Below, in pieces: positions 7,126-7,740 of a stretch of 7,740 bases of DNA (its first letter is position 1; the number at the start of each line of letters is the position of its first letter). The notes beneath the pieces are model-generated. The model ran no database searches. It had not been told where the DNA came from and was given only the letters and a program-made list of their open reading frames with translations. A program made the position numbers and the translations under genes. The DNA is taken from contig CAAFMR010000013.1 of assembly GCA_900764115.1 (NCBI GenBank), positions 1-7,740 of the forward strand, read 5' to 3'. The DNA comes from Clostridia bacterium (GTDB lineage: Bacteria; Bacillota; Clostridia; Oscillospirales; Acutalibacteraceae).

Positions 7126-7126
7126 C
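7109..7126 (+). promoter_or_regulatory. spoIIR ribosome-binding site inside the terminator's 3' arm
   Basis: GAAAGGA (7109-7115) lies 11 bases before the ATG at 7127; the only other purine-rich option, GGGA (7117-7120), is 6 bases away. Part or all of either lies in the right arm of the hairpin, so ribosome access would be blocked whenever the full hairpin forms. Confidence 0.5.
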
Positions 7127-7740
7127 ATGAAAGCGACAACCAAACGGCGCTGGCTGCAGGCGATGGCAGGGGGATTGGTGCTGTGTCTGGCGCTGACCCT
7201 GTGCGGGTTTTACGGAGAGTGCCAGGGTATCCGGGAGCGGGTGGTACGGCTGCATATTCTTGCCAATTCCGACAGCCCGGAGGATCAGGCGCTGAAGCTG
7301 CAGGTGCGGGATGCCGTGGTAGCGGCATCCGCCGGCTGGCTGGACACAGCGGTCGACGCCCGAGAGGCGCAGGCGATCGTCGAGAGCCGCCTGCGCCAGC
7401 TGGAGCAGCTGGCGCAGGACACGGTGCGGGCGGCGGGCATGGACTATCCCGTGACGGCGCAGCTGTGCGAAAGCTATTTCCCTACCCGGCAATACGACAC
7501 GGTGACCCTGCCCGCCGGCAACTATACGGCTGTGCGGTTCATCATCGGCGAGGGAAAGGGGCACAACTGGTGGTGCGTGGTGTTTCCACCCCTGTGCGCC
7601 GGCGCCGCCACCAACCGCCGCCAGCTCTCGGACGTACTGGACGGAAAGCAGCAGGCGCTGGTTTCCGACGGCGAACGCTATGTGGTGCGGTTTAAGCTGG
7701 TGGAATGGGTGGAGCAACTGCTGCGCTGGTGCCGCCGATA
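7127..7740 (+). CDS. spoIIR: Stage II sporulation protein R (SpoIIR), 204 codons visible, stop cut by the window edge
   Basis: Signal protein made in the forespore and secreted to the intermembrane space, where it triggers SpoIIGA to cleave pro-sigma-E in the mother cell. Residues 1-8 are basic and 9-29 hydrophobic (a signal peptide or membrane anchor). The family core follows: VVRLHILANSDSPEDQALKL (39-58) with VRDAVV, ESYFPTRQYDTVTLPAGNY (115-133), and RFIIGEGKGHNWWCVVFPPLC (137-157). Residues about 80-105 are helical and Glu/Gln-rich. The C-terminus ends RFKLVEWVEQLLRWCRR, a normal end for the family, and the final two bases, ta, are consistent with a split TAA or TAG. The start ATG follows the ispE terminator directly. 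Because no stop is inside the window, a search for closed reading frames would miss it. Confidence 0.93.
   Translation, partial: MKATTKRRWLQAMAGGLVLCLALTLCGFYGECQGIRERVVRLHILANSDSPEDQALKLQVRDAVVAASAGWLDTAVDAREAQAIVESRLRQLEQLAQDTVRAAGMDYPVTAQLCESYFPTRQYDTVTLPAGNYTAVRFIIGEGKGHNWWCVVFPPLCAGAATNRRQLSDVLDGKQQALVSDGERYVVRFKLVEWVEQLLRWCRR

Noticed and set aside
6472..7143. Minus-strand open frame opposite ispE
   Set aside because: Pro/Ala/Arg-rich, antisense to ispE, crosses the terminator hairpin; no family features.
7063..7695. Plus-strand frame of 210 codons in the spoIIR region
   Set aside because: A different frame from the SpoIIR frame starting at 7127; Gly/Ala/Arg-rich with no SpoIIR motifs, whereas the 7127 frame carries all of them.

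Overview
This is an ordinary chromosomal segment of a GC-rich, endospore-forming member of the Clostridia. My best guess is the Oscillospirales/Ruminococcaceae side, inferred from a spoIIR sporulation gene, the MEP-pathway gene ispE, clostridial-type SecA and strongly G/C-biased third codon positions. I see no mobile element, CRISPR array, tRNA or rRNA, and no stretch over 300 bases without a gene. The largest gap, 234 bases, is the divergent promoter region.

Left half, minus strand: secA (protein-export ATPase, complete, 917 aa) is followed after 22 bases by ychF (Obg-like ATPase, GTG start), whose 3' end lies outside the window. The secA promoter faces left from about 3444-3472.

Centre, 3392-3625: an AT-rich divergent control region. 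It holds a leftward secA promoter, a perfect-consensus rightward sigma-A promoter (TTGACA, 17 bases, TATAAT) and an imperfect inverted repeat between them.

Right half, plus strand: a GNAT acetyltransferase gene overlaps a small stand-alone PAS-domain gene by 22 bases. A second likely promoter then starts a tightly coupled three-gene unit, an Lrp/AsnC regulator, a class I/II aminotransferase and ispE, with ATGA stop/start overlaps at both junctions. Downstream is a strong hairpin terminator and, one base after its T-run, the start of spoIIR. SpoIIR is the forespore-secreted signal that triggers pro-sigma-E processing. Its frame is open to the edge, and the last two bases, ta, are probably a cut stop codon.

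The genes themselves are all known families. The most interesting structure is at 7065-7126. The left arm of the ispE terminator overlaps a sequence resembling a sigma-F -10 element, and the right arm contains the spoIIR ribosome-binding site. If that promoter is real, transcripts reading through from ispE would be terminated and have their spoIIR ribosome site folded away. Forespore transcripts would start inside the hairpin loop and escape both. This is an inference from sequence.
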